Shown piece after piece: positions 50,925 through 63,456 of a DNA stretch of 64,000 nucleotides. Numbering within the stretch: the stretch's first letter is position 1; every line of letters begins with the position of its first letter. The notes under the pieces were generated by a model that was not told where the DNA came from, did no database searches, and was given only the letters and a program-made list of their open reading frames with translations. The translations under genes were made by a program, and so were the position numbers. Source of the DNA: Liolophura sinensis (taxonomy: Eukaryota > Mollusca > Polyplacophora > Chitonida > Chitonidae); NCBI RefSeq assembly GCF_032854445.1, contig NC_088302.1:3464023-3528022 (forward strand). Reading direction: 5' to 3'.

Positions 50925-53240
50925 TGGACCAGTCCTCTCTGTATTAGATCAGTCCTCTCTGTATTGGATCTGTCCTCTCTGTATTGGATGCAGTCGTCTC
51001 TGTATTGGATTTGTCCTCTCAGTATTGCATTTGTCCTCTCAGTATTGGATCAGTTCTCTCTGTACTGGATCAGTTCTTTCTGTATTGGATTTGTCCTCTC
51101 TGTATTGGATCAGTCCTCTCTGTATTTGATCTGTCCTCTCTGTATTGGATCAGTCCTCTCTGTATTTGATCTGTCCTCTCTGTATTGGATGCAGTCGTCT
51201 CTGTATTTGATCAGTTCTCTCTGTATTGGATCAGTTCCCTCTGTATTGGATCAGTAATCTCTGTATTGGATGCAGTCGTCTCTGTATTGGATTTGCCCTC
51301 TCTATATTGGATTTGTCCTCTCAGTATTGGGTCAGTTCTCTCTGTATTGGATCAGTTCTCTCTTCATTGGATTTGTCCTCTCAGTATTGGATCAGTTCTT
51401 TCTGTATTGGATCAGTTCTTTCTGTATTGGATTTGTCATCTCTGTATTGGATCAGTCTTCTCTATATTAGATCAGTCCTCTGCGTATTGGATGCAGCCTT
51501 GTCTGTATTGGATCTGTCCTCTCTGTACTGGATCTGTCCTCTCTGTTTTGGGTGCAGTCCTCTCTGTATTGGGTGCAGTCCTCTATGTATTGGATTTGTC
51601 CTCTCAGTATTGGGTCAGTTCTCTCTGTATTGGATCAGTTCTCTCTGCATTGGATTTGTCCTCTCAGTATTGGATCAGTTCTTTCTGTATTGGATCAGTT
51701 CTTTCTGTATTGGATTTGTCATCTCTGTATTGGATCAGTCTTCTCTGTATTAGATCAGTCCTCTGCGTATTGGATGCAGCCTTGTCTGTATTGGATCTGT
51801 CCTCTCTGTACTGGATCTGTCCTCTCTGTTTTGGGTGCAGTCCTCTCTGTATTGGGTGCAGTCCTCTATGTATTGGATTTGTCCTCTCTGTATTGGATGA
51901 GTTCTCTCTGTATTGGATTTGTCCTGTCTATTGGATCAGTCCCCTATGTATTGGATGCAATCCTCTCTGTATTAGATCAGTCCTCTCTGTATTGGATCAG
52001 TCCTCTCTGTATTGGACGCAGTCCTCTCTGTACTAAATCAGTCCTCTCTGTATTGGGTGCAGTCCTCTCTGTATTGGATCAGTCCTCTCTGTATTGGATG
52101 CAGTCCTGTCTGTACTAGATCAGTCCTCTCTGTATTGGGTGCAGTCCTCTCTGTATTTGGATCAGTCCTCTCTGTATTGGATGCAGTCCTCTCTGTACTA
52201 GATCAGTCCTCTCTGTATTGGGTGCAGTCCTCTCTGTATTGGACCAGTCCTCTCTGTATTGGATCAGTCCCCTCTGTATTGGATGCATTCCTCTCTGTAT
52301 TAGATCAGTACTCTTTGTATTGGATGCAATCCTCTCTGTATTAGATCAGTTCTCTCTGTATTGGATCAGTTCTCTCTGTATTGGATCAGTTCTCTCTGTA
52401 TTGGATTTGTCCTGTCTGTTGGATCAGTCCCCTCTGTAATGGATCAGTCCTCTCTGTATTGGATCAGTCCTCTCTGTATTCGATCAGTTCTCTCTGTATT
52501 GGGTGCAGTACTCTCTGTATTGGATCAGTCCTCTCTTTATTGAATGCAGTCCTCTCTGTATTGGATCGGTCCTCTATGTATTCGATCAGTTCTCTCTGTA
52601 TTGGATTTGTCCTGCCTATTGGATCAGTCCCCTCTGTAATGGATCAGTTCTCTCTGTATGGGATCAGTCCTCTCTGTATTCGATCAGTTCTCTCTGTATT
52701 GGATTTGTCCTATCTATATTGGATCAGTGATCTCTGTATTGGATCTGTCCTCTCTGTGTTGGATCAGTGATCTCTGTATTGGACCAGTCCTCTCTGTATT
52801 GGATCTGTCCTCTCTGTATTGGATCAGTCCTCTCTGTATTGGATTTGTCCTCTCTGTATTGGATGCAGTCGTCTCTGTATTTGATCAGTTCTCTCTGTAT
52901 TGGATCAGTTCCCTCTGTATTGGATCAGTAATCTCTGTATTGGATGCAGTCGTCTCTGTATTGGATGCAGTCCTCTCTGTATTTGATCAGTCTTCTCTGC
53001 ATTGGATGCAGCCCTCCCTGTATTGGATCAGCCCCCTACGCATTGGATGCAGTCCTTTCCGTATTAGATCTGTCCTTTCCGTATTGGATCAGTCCCCCCT
53101 TTATTAGATCTGTCCTTTCCGTATTGGATCAGTCCCCTCTGTATTAGATATATACCATCTGTACTGGATCAGTCCCCTCTGTATTAGATATATACCATCT
53201 GTACTGGATCAGCCTTTCTTGTATTGGACCTACCTGTACT
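50925..53240. repeat. 20-bp minisatellite of 2.3 kb with higher-order repeats
   Basis: About 115 copies of TCCTCTCTGTATTGGATCAG with variants (GGATGCAG, GGATTTG, GGATCTG). As 20 is not a multiple of three, each forward frame reads the same 20-residue cycle (ISPLCIGSVLSVLDQSSLYW) and stays open for up to 283 codons. These frames are array by-products. A 283-bp block at 51311-51593 is repeated almost exactly at 51594-51876, and a block at about 51188-51290 recurs near 52861-52970. Confidence 0.98.
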
Positions 53241-56200
53241 GAATTATGATCCGGTGGGGAACCTCTCCTTTCTAAAGTACTTCGAACCTTAGTTTTGTAG
53301 TGCATTATTCACCCCGGCGTTTGTGCTGAAGTTTTAAGTGTACACCGACAGCTGTAGCCCTGTTAAGCTTGACATATGCAAGAGAGGCAATTTTCAATTC
53401 AAATTAGACCCGATTGGCCATTGCACGAGAAAAGCTTCCCTCTCGTACCTTCTGCTAATTATAAGACTTCTTGAAACTTGGCGGCCACCGGCAGAATAGA
53501 CTGCGTTAAGCTCACTTTTGTCTTTCTTTGACATAATGGATACTTTTTGCTCTGAAGCGATATGTTATTGAATCGAGCCTAACGTTTAATTCAATATTGA
53601 GCAATCGCCCTCAGTAGTGACAGAGACTTCATTTGTCGATTGTCCGTTGTGACTAATCTGTAAATCGGCTATGTTCAATCAGAAAAAAACATATTACAAC
53701 CTAAAACACGTAATCCGGACATTTAAGAGGTAAAACAGCCAGTATTCTCCCGCCATTCCACAAAATAATATCTGCTCAACTCTAGGAAAGCGGCTCAAAA
53801 CAAGGAAGTAATTCGGACAGCTTTATCTCGAGGGAACATATATATCAGTGCCGATGCTTCCGGAGCTATCCAGTGATTGAGAAAGTGTGCCACTGAACTT
53901 CATTATTTAAGGATGATAATCTAGGTTGTCTGTTCTAGACGAGCGGCGATTTCATGTAGTATGGTTTTAGGTCTGATTCACGTTTTTGGTCTTGGTCATT
54001 TTTTTTCTGAGGGCAGTATCAATGATAGCTATCGTCGGATAATAATTAGTGAAAATATCATTCTTTCCTTACTGACCTTTGAACATTGTGATATGGCTGA
54101 AATATAAGCTATAATCATTCATTCGAACATTGCGAGAAACACTAATATATTATATAACGACAATCAAATAAGTTACGTACCTTAGCACGGTTGTTTTTGT
54201 GGACTTCTAGTGTTGCAGAATGGCCAGCATTTACAATTGGCGAAACCTTGAAGTCACATGAAAACAAGGTACGATTTCTAGATTGGGTAACGACAGTTGC
54301 GTCAGAACCTTGTGGAGAAAAGGGACGCGTTCTGGTTTGGGCCAAGCCGGCAGCTGACTCGAGTTGTGAAGGGGACGTTGTCATCGAGGACGATACTCTC
54401 TGCTCTCTTCACCAACCCGACACAATCGATTTCCGCGCTTGTCCTCAGATAACCTCAGGTCTTCGGTTCACAGCTGACACCGTTGGCATGGCTTGGGCAG
54501 CTCGGTGAAAAATGACCCTTGAGCACATGTAAAGCATCATGCAAACAATCGGTGCTCGGCTAAAACGTCGTGTTGTCGGCGATGGGATTGAGGTAGAATG
54601 ACTGCTGTCCAACTCACCCGACATATCCCCTCCCGGCAACGCGAGATAACCGTGCCACCCTTGCCACAGTCATTTAGACCCCGGCTTAGTGGCTGTTCAA
54701 CCGGTAGACTTATCTTGCCCCATGCCTGTAAGCTCCAAGGAGTCCTCTTGATGAATGGAAATACGAAAATACTTAGCCTACTGCTTCCTTCTGTCTGCCC
54801 CTCTCCTCACGTGATGAAGGCCTCTTCGGTTTTGGATGAAGCGGGGAGTATTTGTACCCCGCGGATCCACTTAGCATATACCTCCGCACGAGGGTGGCGC
54901 GATTAGCCTGGGTAATGACTTTCCGGTGCCGCCAAGGACCCAGGTAATCTGTGAGCAAGTCGAGCCGAGATCCTCGGTGATAATGGGACAACTCCAGCAC
55001 GCGTCTACATGTCCGCACCGTGTAGCATCCACCGAGCATTGTCAATGTTTACTCAACGTTTATCGCAGAGAAGCCCGCTATATCGCCGATAACGCCACGT
55101 ATTTATAATTGCGCGAGACTTGCTGGGAAACAAAGCCCTCTGATAGCATCGACAGGTTGATCATCATCGTATCGCATGAAGCAAGGAGGCAATTGATCGC
55201 CACATACGAAACAATGACATAAGGTTTCGAAGGGTAAATCTGGTGGATCTGCATCTGCACGATATGCGGATGTTCTTATTGTGATGCTTGTATCATTAGT
55301 GGAAAACTCCAGTAATTTAACAAGAACTCCATATGTTAAGTGAGGGCTTCCATTGCGCGCTCAGAACCACTGCATATAGTGGTTACAGAGCCGTGGCACT
55401 CTAAATGTGTAGCCATGGGCTAAGCCGACGCATACACGATAGCACAACTTAATGTGGTTTAGGTGTACCCTAGATATTTCTGCACTGCCGATATTTACAA
55501 GTTAATCGGTTAGATATCACACAGAGCTGATTATGTCACATAAATTCGCTTTCAACATATGTCCTATAGACTGAGACAGGATAGGCTTTTGGGTGACATT
55601 TCGTACTGACTTGAATTCTAAAGTGAACAATATGGCCGGCCAGACGATCATTCCGAAGATTTCTTTCCTAAAAGCGCGAACTTTAAAAGGAATGCTTCAT
55701 TACATTACTAACTATCTTACTTAAATTACACGTTCTTGTGACTCGCGAGAATTTGTGGTGAAACATTCAGCTCCACTGTCGCTTGAAATTATTGAGGTTT
55801 CTGTCACCGAACATGTTTTTCTGTATCATTTTGGAGATGGCTCCAAACATTTTTTTTTATTTAGATGTTCTATTTATACCGATTTCAGTTCAGAAACCTT
55901 TGCGATTTTATAGGAAAAGTTAATTGATAAAGATCGTGATTATCTGGGTGCTCTGATAATTTTGATTATTTTGCTGGGTATCTGTTCCTGTCCTTACCGA
56001 TAGCAAGTAAACAGAAGCTTTCAATCGTTTACTGTAGTAAGCTATAGATGGTTTAATATGGCAGCCGTCTTTGAGGTAAGTTTGTATACATTGTCCACTG
56101 TATCATTCCTGTCAGTTACTGCACATATCTGGTGCTTAATGTAAGTTACCGGGAAAATAATCAAACCAAAAAAGGAAGCAATCTTGTTCGTTTATATTTT

Positions 56201-59200
56201 GTTAAACTTTATAAGTCTTTTAAGTCTTTATAAGTATAATAATAAAATATGCATCAATCATACATTATGTACTTTCAATGAAAGCTCAACATAGCTAGTA
56301 TAATATGTACATTGCGTTCCTACCATCCACCTATAATGTTAGGTCGCTATAGTATTGCGCACTCTTTAGTCTTTAGGACAGCTTGTACAAATAGTAGATC
56401 GGGGTTGATTCTTTGGGAATTAAATAACGTATAATTGTCCATGGCACAAAGAAATTCTTGCCACCAATATTACTAAAAAATGCATCGATGTCTGTGAACA
56501 ACTCAAGCGAGAATTCTTGTCTAATGTCACAAAACATCTAGTTCCAATGTCACCCTGGAATTGGGCCTACTTGCCCCCCCCCCCCCCCCCCCGAGGTAAT
56601 AAGGAATTAGTGTCACCGATGTCGCCCAACATTTATATGCCATGTCACTCAGATTTTCTTCCATATAAGTCTCCGAATCTTGCAACATCATGTTAGCGCG
56701 AATTCTTTTCGCTTATGTCTCTGAAAATCAAAATCCCATGTTACTTGGGATTTCTTAAATGGTGTTCTTTAATTGTTATGCCTCTACAGAAACTGTTATC
56801 ATTTGACGGCAGTCGTTGCTTGGCGAGCAGCTTTGTATACTTCCTTCACTGTCACTTTTGGGCCCTACAAGTATTAACTTATTTAGATATTACATTTGAT
56901 CGTGCATATGACGGTGGTCTGATTGATGGGTGGAGGAAACGAGACAAACTTGGAGGGAATCGGCTACAAATCGCTTAAAATCAAACCTCCCAACATATGG
57001 CCGAAGTAAAGTCACTGTTAAGCAAGCGGGATTCCCACATCGAGAGTGGGTATTTACCAGTATTGTAGACAAGTGTTTAAACCACGTGACAAGAGATAAC
57101 CCAAATTTACTCTTTTCGCGTTCTGGTCAACCACTTCGTCAAGATAACCAAGACTGTCACGGTGAATTGATCTTAATACTGTCATCGCATACCTTAATTT
57201 TATCCCATAACAAAAGCATACATCTGAACAACTTCATTCAAAGATGGCAAGACCACTTCGTCAAATTCTCGGCTTTTCTCTCCTACTCGTTAGACCGGCC
57301 TCACCATACCATTAACATTTCGTCAAAATTTGATAATTTTTGAACTGTCGTACTTCTTCACTTGGCGTGCAGCAAGCTAACGATCTTTGTAAAGTGGTGC
57401 TAACTTAGTATGTTCAGAATGAGAGGAGCGGAAATGTTATAGATTCATGACTGCGCCCCCCCCCCCTCCCCACCCCAGCCCCCACCAAGCCTCCCTCAAG
57501 TCTGCCATGCTGCCCCAGTCTTCCAGGGGTTTCACACCAAAATTCAGATTCCATGCTGTGGCAATATTACAGAAACACCAGGCCAAATAGTCTATTTGCC
57601 AAGTGCTAAGAGACCACACATCATGTGAATGATGCTGAAATAAGAAAAAACGATAAAAAATTGATACGCTACTTTGTGCTAAACAAATAAGTCAATCGTA
57701 TCGATCAAATATAATACGTAGATTTATTTTCAGAATGCTTCACAAAAGCAGTTCAGAACATAGTCCAATGGCGCAAATCAAGTCGACAAAGTGTTCCCCG
57801 TGTTGGACAGTCAGAACTGTAGTAGTCATAATAAAAACAATTGTCATATAGATATCCGGCATACCACTACAGAACACTATCTCTACATACATGTATATCA
57901 AATATTATATTTTGGCATTCTGCGCGACTAGTGAGTCCATATCACTGATTTATGAGAAAAGCCACCACTGAATCAGGAAGTTTTCTGAAAGTGGACCGAT
58001 CGTGGATCAAAACAGATTCGTTGGTTTGCTTTGAAAGGGTAGCCTTTAACAATATGTCCGTCATATCAAGACAATGTCTCCTTGTGGCTGTTGGCCCAAT
58101 GCTGACATGTTTGAACTGCTGTCGCATGACGCCCAAACTATGTCACCGACTGTCTTAACTTTGTACACGAAAAACAAAGAAGAAGAGACTTGGTCAGCAC
58201 ATAGTTTGGGCATTTCAACTCCATGTTTTTGCATGCTGAAGATCTTTGAACGTGTTCAAATAAATTAAGTACAGACACCTGTACTGGGACAGTATTGCAC
58301 TGGATCTAGACAGCTTCAGGGAAAGCATGATATACGATAAACTTGACCCAAATCACAAGCAGTTACCATTCCCCACACCGTGACTAAGCACATTGGCCTG
58401 TCGCTTTGAAGGTTTGAAATAAAATGTTTTCTCAAACTGTCCACAGTGCCTCCAGTCGAACTAAGGCTTCTCTGTTTGGGCAAGTGAAATGACCAGTTAC
58501 TTAATTTCACTTCAGACGATTGTCATGAAATGACTGTTTCACCTCTGAGGTTGAAGACAGGTGTTACTTCCTATCTAATAATTGACAAATCAGTATACAT
58601 GTTATAGGGTGCAGTAACTAGATGTGACATGAGTAAGATTATCGTATACAGTCACCACATCTCCCACAGACGTAAAGTCTTAGCCGGTATGCTTATCAAG
58701 CCCAACACTGTGACAATATTCAATTTACAGAAAATAGTATTGCTGTTTATTTTTAGTTAGCAAACAAATATTGAGTATTTTAAATATTTGGAACAATCAA
58801 AAATAAATAATATCTCCCATCATTTAGCAATGATGAGACAGATATGTTACAACCCAGATAAATCCCTCAGTATCTTACATCAGGTTGATAGTTGTAACAC
58901 TCATCATTATCTCATTATTGACATATCGTGTGTATTTCAGCATGAATGTAACAATATCGCATGAAATCAGAGCTTTCCTGAAGACTGACAATACCTGTCC
59001 ACACCTGGCTGGATCAGTTATCTACATGTGTATCACACATCATGCTAAACCTACAGTGTAGCACTGTTTTTTTCACAATGCACTAATTCCAATAGACACT
59101 TTAACCTGGCCTCATTCCCAGTTATTACCATTAGTATTGGTTATTAACATTTCAGCAATCCATGTCTTGCGACATCCTATTGCCAATAGCTGTGCATTTG

Positions 59201-59425
59201 TGTATCAGGAACATGTTCATCTCAATTTAAACATGTCAATGTGACACATCAGTATTTGACCATGTGTCACTGGTTATGCGCACAACACTGTCTGGTATCA
59301 GGATGTACGTTCGTTTCTGGTTCCTATTTCTGTCCTTCACCATGCTTTGTAACACTCTTCCTTTGGTCAGAGATTCTTTCTTTAGGTTTGTCTCATACCA
59401 TGCATCAGTGACGATATATTCCACC
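53241..59425. other. No confident gene
   Basis: Mostly AT-rich. The part at about 54200-55100 is richer in G+C and CpG, with open frames on both strands (plus 54191-54508; minus 54773-55039 behind a TATAAATA at 55100-55107), but no family is recognised and no splice model holds together. Confidence 0.35.
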
Positions 59426-59428
59426 TCG

Positions 59429-59927
59429 TCTATCACCCATCAGTATCTCAGTCCACATTTTATCACATATCTTTATCTCACATGATATATCATCCATGAG
59501 TTCCTCAGTCATATTTCATCAGCTATACTTATCTCTCATCATACAAGTATATCATCCATCAATATCTCAGTCCACATTTCATGGGCTATACCCATCAGCT
59601 ACACTCATCTCACATCATACACGTATGTCATCCATCAGTATCTCAGTCCACATTTCATTCGCTATCTTCATCTCATGTCATACAAGTATGTCATCCATCA
59701 GTATCTCAGTCCACACTCCATCAGCTATCTATGTCACATGATATATCATCCACCAGTTCCTTAGTCCACACTCCATCAGATATCTTTATCTCACATGATA
59801 TATCACCTATCAGTATTTTGGTCCACATTCCATGAGCTATCTTTATGTCACTTCATATATCATCCATCAGTATCTCAGTCCACATTCCATTGGCTATCCT
59901 CATTTGAGATCATATATCAGCAGCTAT
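59429..59927. repeat. 57-bp array spanning the JTB stop codon, about 9 copies
   Basis: Plus-strand unit TATCTCAGTCCACATTCCAT + GAGCTATCTTTATGTCACTT + CATATATCATCCATCAG. Its last unit includes the final JTB codons and stop (minus strand GATATATGA). The array then extends through what should be the JTB 3' UTR. Units become more diverged away from the gene. Confidence 0.9.
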
Positions 59928-60072
59928 CTGCCTGTCAATCTTCTCTCGCAGCATTCTGTCTAGCCTGTGTTGTCTAATGACCACCAGCCCGTAGGACAGG
60001 ATGCCAATGGCAAATGTCACTCCTTCAAATATCCAGAAGTTCCTTTCCTCTAACCATTGCGTCCCTGAGCAC
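59910..60072 (-). CDS. JTB: JTB exon 5 (membrane span, tail, stop)
   Basis: Minus-strand acceptor TATGTTCTGTAG, 163 bases to TGA. The first base completes the ATG codon split with exon 4. Ends DRQIAADI. Confidence 0.92.
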
Positions 60073-63000
60073 CTACAGAACATAGACCACAATCATGAAG
60101 CAGACTAACACTAAAGATGAACATACCCATCCACAGCCAATGATATGATGCTGAGTGAAGAGTAAAAGTGGGGTTGACTGGCGTGGTTACAAATAGTGAA
60201 TAACCTGCACAAACCAGTTGATGTGTTTCTAGGAAGGGGAGATAACTACATTACTGGCCAGTCTCCCTTTTTAACACCAATCTCATTGTTTCATAATTAG
60301 TTAACAGAAATGTGTTATGGACAGGTAGACATCGTGATGGATATCTGTATACCAAATCTCTACCAAACATTGACTAAATTCCTTGGTAACTGAAGACTAG
60401 TTCCCAACTATTCCTGAAAGATACAGGAACTTATCCCGGTAAAAAGGTAAAAGACAGGCTGTCAGCGTTTTTGAATGCATGTCACACTTTAAAGAGGCTA
60501 TGCCAGAGCGTTTTGGCAAAAATACATCTTCGCCAATCAACTCAAAGGGTCTGTATTTACAAAGAATAGCTCAATAAATTGCCTTTCAGCAAATATCAGA
60601 CTTCTATCTGTGCTATTTACGGTGTTCAAATGAATTAAAAAGGTTGAAAAAATGATCATGTGAACCACTTTATACATTTTAGGAAGAAATGCCAAGTTTG
60701 AATGGTAGCACATGCAGAGAGGAGGCTGATATCTAGTGAAAGGTACATTATTTAGGCTATTAAAATATCTAAAATATTGGTGGAAGGTAAGCAGTCTTAG
60801 ACTGCAAATGCAGTCACACATGTGTCCTTGACAGCATATTGTCAGTAAGGCCTCAGAAAGAGTGCTTAGTCCAAGGACAGTTTTGAACCCACTCACATGT
60901 GTCCTAGCACTTCTTACAATTGGACGATAGCTTACTCCCTACATGTATTTAACAGGTAACAATAATCCATTTAAGTGATACACATGGTTAGTCATACAAA
61001 TGCACAAAAGGACACCCTATATTTTAAACTCAGCTGCCCCTTCACAGAAAAAAAAGCACCCAGAAGAATATGACAGTTAAACATCCATAATGGACATGTG
61101 CTGGAAACTACTTGTGCTTTAACTGCAGAACCTGAGAGTGGGTTAAACTAAAACATACATGCGCATAATTTTGGTGCCATCTTCACAAGCTACGACAGTT
61201 CTGAACCCCGTTTCTTGACAGTACTTCTTCTCACTGAACTGCAAAAAACAAATTGCCACATCAAAAACTCCAATGGACTGAAGGATGTTCTTGCTTCCAA
61301 ATTTCCACAAGAATGTCACAAGGCAATGACAATAAAAACATACTAAATAGGTGCAGCTGCATGTAATAAACAATACGTAGATGATCTATCTGCATTTTTG
61401 ACACATTCTTGTTGTGATGTCAACTTCATAAATTCGTGGTTTTCTACATAAAGTTACCATGAAAAACTTAGAACATAAAATCTTAAAGATAACACTATGA
61501 ATGATCAGCCACACTGTTTTCTTTTTTTGTGTGTGATATTTTCCTTCTTTTTTTTCTGTTCTGAAACCTTGGGACAGCCTGTTAGACTGACAACTTTTCT
61601 TTCTTGGTCTTGGTTAACATGGATATCCTGCACACTCTAAACTCATCTTTTGGTGAATGTCTATAAGTATGTTACAGGTATTACAAGTATTTACAACTCA
61701 CCAGTTCATCAGCTAGACACTCCCTACAACTTTCCACAACCTTTTCTTTTCCAAGTTTACATGTTTCATTTGAATCTGAAAATCATGGTGTAAAAACATT
61801 TTGATCATACAGTGATTATGTTTCTAAAAGAAACTGTTTGATAATTAAAAAAGGCAAGCCAGATTAAAATGAATATGCTATTTCAAAAAAATTCTGGAAC
61901 CACTAATACAATTTAGTACTTTTTATTTTGAACTTAAAATTGCATTTGGTGGGTTGATAAACTCACCACACATACAGTCAGTCTATTTGCAAGAAATATT
62001 TGTACGTCAAGAAATATATCAAATAAGGGTACTGTACTATTAAAGCACAATAAGCACAAAATTTTGTGTAGCTGTGGAGCTTTGTTTTCAGACATAACAA
62101 GACTTCATACCAACCTCCTTTACCCTTTCTTGAAATTTCCTTAACTTTATGCTGAGCTGACCACCTTGTCTCTAGCACCACACTTACTACTGATATTCTG
62201 ACAAACAAATAAAAATACACTTGCTACACATATAAATAAAAAATAAATAATTATCTGAATGTACATTTCACGTCTTCTTTTTTTCCAGGCACAACCTTTA
62301 CCTCAAATGACACAAGACCTTGTACATTTACTGTATGTAGATGTATGTAAACTTCGAGTGTTGTGAAGACAAGGTTGATCCCTTTCTCCATTGTTGGTCC
62401 ACTTTTCAGATGTTCAATGAGGAAAGCTCTTGAATGAATTGAAGTCACTCTACGGGGCCTCCGTGGCTCAGCGCAGCGTAATGACCCAGGAGCCTCTCAC
62501 CAATGCGGTCGCTGTGAGTTCAAGTCCAGCTCATGCTGGCTTCCTCTCCGGCCGTAAGTGGGAAGGTCTGCCAGCAACCTGCGGATGGTCGTGGGTTTCC
62601 CCCGGGCTCTGCCCGGTTTCCACCACCATAATGCTGGCCGCCGTCGTATAAGTGAAATATTCTTGAGTACGGCGTAAAACACCAATCAAAAAAAAAAAAA
62701 AAAAAAAAAGTCACTCTACCACGTGATATCAAGCTGAAATTTGCATTCATTATAAAAGTCTGTTGAGATGATACGGCACAGTGTCTGTGCTAAGATTTAA
62801 CGTCATGTCACGAGACGTATCAGTGATCAATGGCCTGTAAGTAGAAACATTTGTTCTTGTAGTAACATACATTTAATAACACATCATCAGTGTCACGGAA
62901 AGAATAATGAAAATGATTTTCAAACAGATGTTTTCAACACAAGCAAGATCAAGGACAAAGTAAGGGAATAACTGCTTCACATTAAAAATGACAACTTGCA

Positions 63001-63172
63001 AACCATAGTGACCAGTGTATTCCACTTGATAAATCCACAGATACCTCCATGATATATCAAATGTCATGTAGTCGGCTGCTGTCGTACTGGTGAAGGCATG
63101 TTTTTGTCTAACTTACGTAACTAAAGTGAAGACAACCGCCAGCATCCGCTTCTTGGAACAAAACTCAATCAT
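59910..63172 (-). CDS. JTB: JTB homologue (jumping translocation breakpoint protein), complete, 148 aa
   Basis: Five minus-strand exons: 63117-63172, 62124-62197, 61702-61775, 61159-61238, 59910-60072. Phases agree at all joins. A type I membrane protein: signal peptide with core LAVVFTLVTISVVSVVL, a Cys-rich ectodomain (ETCKLGKEKVVESCREC, KKYCQETGFRTVVAC, MCSGTQW), then NFWIFEG leading into one membrane span (FAIGILSYGLVVI) and a short basic tail RQHRLDRMLREKIDRQIA. Human JTB has 146 residues with the same cysteine spacing, the FW.FEG motif before its span and the RQ.(Q/H)LDR tail, so identification is strong. JTB is reported to act in cytokinesis with the chromosomal passenger complex and to influence mitochondria. 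The 3' edge of exon 2 is the least certain junction. Confidence 0.92.
61159..61238 (-). CDS. JTB: JTB exon 4
   Basis: Acceptor TGTTTTTTGCAG, donor GCAT|GTATGT, 80 bases. Peptide FSEKKYCQETGFRTVVACED then GTKIMR. Confidence 0.92.
61702..61775 (-). CDS. JTB: JTB exon 3
   Basis: Acceptor ATGATTTTCAG, donor ACTG|GTGAGT, 74 bases. Peptide SNETCKLGKEKVVESCRECL then ADEL. Not visible as a long open frame; found from splice sites and cysteine spacing. Confidence 0.9.
62124..62197 (-). CDS. JTB: JTB exon 2
   Basis: Acceptor TTTGTTTGTCAG. The donor AAAGG|GTAAAG is chosen because it gives the phase exon 3 needs; GGAG|GTTGGT nine bases further also fits. Peptide ISVVSVVLETRWSAQHKVKE then ISRK completes the signal-peptide region. 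Confidence 0.7.
62454..62708 (+). mobile_element. Young SINE copy with poly-A tail and target duplication, in JTB intron 1
   Basis: GGGGCCTCCGTGGCTCAGCG to GCGTAAAACACCAATCA followed by a run of more than 20 A. AAGTCACTCTAC precedes it (62442-62453), and AGTCACTCTAC follows the A-tract (62709-62719), a target-site duplication. The core matches the deduced family consensus best of all copies. It lacks the GTCGGTTAGCGCGCTA part of the A-box arm. Antisense to JTB. Confidence 0.95.
63117..63172 (-). CDS. JTB: JTB exon 1 (start codon, signal peptide)
   Basis: ATG at 63172, MIEFCSKKRMLAVVFTLV, donor GTTAC|GTAAGT leaving two bases. The basic n-region and hydrophobic h-region fit a signal peptide that continues in exon 2. 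Confidence 0.85.
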
Positions 63173-63456
63173 TGTGCATTAATCAAACCCTCTTCATTTC
63201 AACAAGTTTAAGATGCTCAAAGATCGGTGTACACAGTGTTGACGTTTAAAATGACGACATCTTCATGGCGTTGTGGTGGTATTGTGTACTTCCTTCTCGC
63301 TCTCTCCTAGTGTCGACAAAGTGGGAGATGCTGTTAGAATAAAACAACCATCCTGGCAACAGCCGACTTGACGGAGAGTACTCGACGGCAAGTGCACCCT
63401 GGGATAGAGACAGTCTGCCATTTTGTGTGGAGCACATTTGAAGGTCGTCAGGCAAA
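63173..63456. promoter_or_regulatory. Shared head-to-head promoter region of JTB and the mitochondrial-protein gene
   Basis: Only 284 bases separate the two divergent start codons. No clear TATA box on either side. The interval must contain both 5' UTRs and core promoters, as in typical bidirectional housekeeping promoters. Confidence 0.6.

Noticed and set aside
50878-53147. Long open frames (up to 283 codons) on the plus strand
   Set aside because: They are translations of a 20-bp tandem repeat; all three frames give the same cyclic peptide.
54191-55107. Open frames on both strands in a CpG-richer patch, with TATAAATA at 55100-55107 before a minus-strand ATG at 55039 (88 codons)
   Set aside because: No recognisable domain; competing frames on both strands; no consistent exon model. 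Kept only as a place to check for transcripts.
56930-57343. 137-codon plus frame
   Set aside because: Begins at GTG, no acceptor at a suitable place, composition not protein-like.
60537-60896. 119-codon minus frame inside JTB intron 4
   Set aside because: Begins at GTG; JTB splices past it with conserved cysteine spacing.
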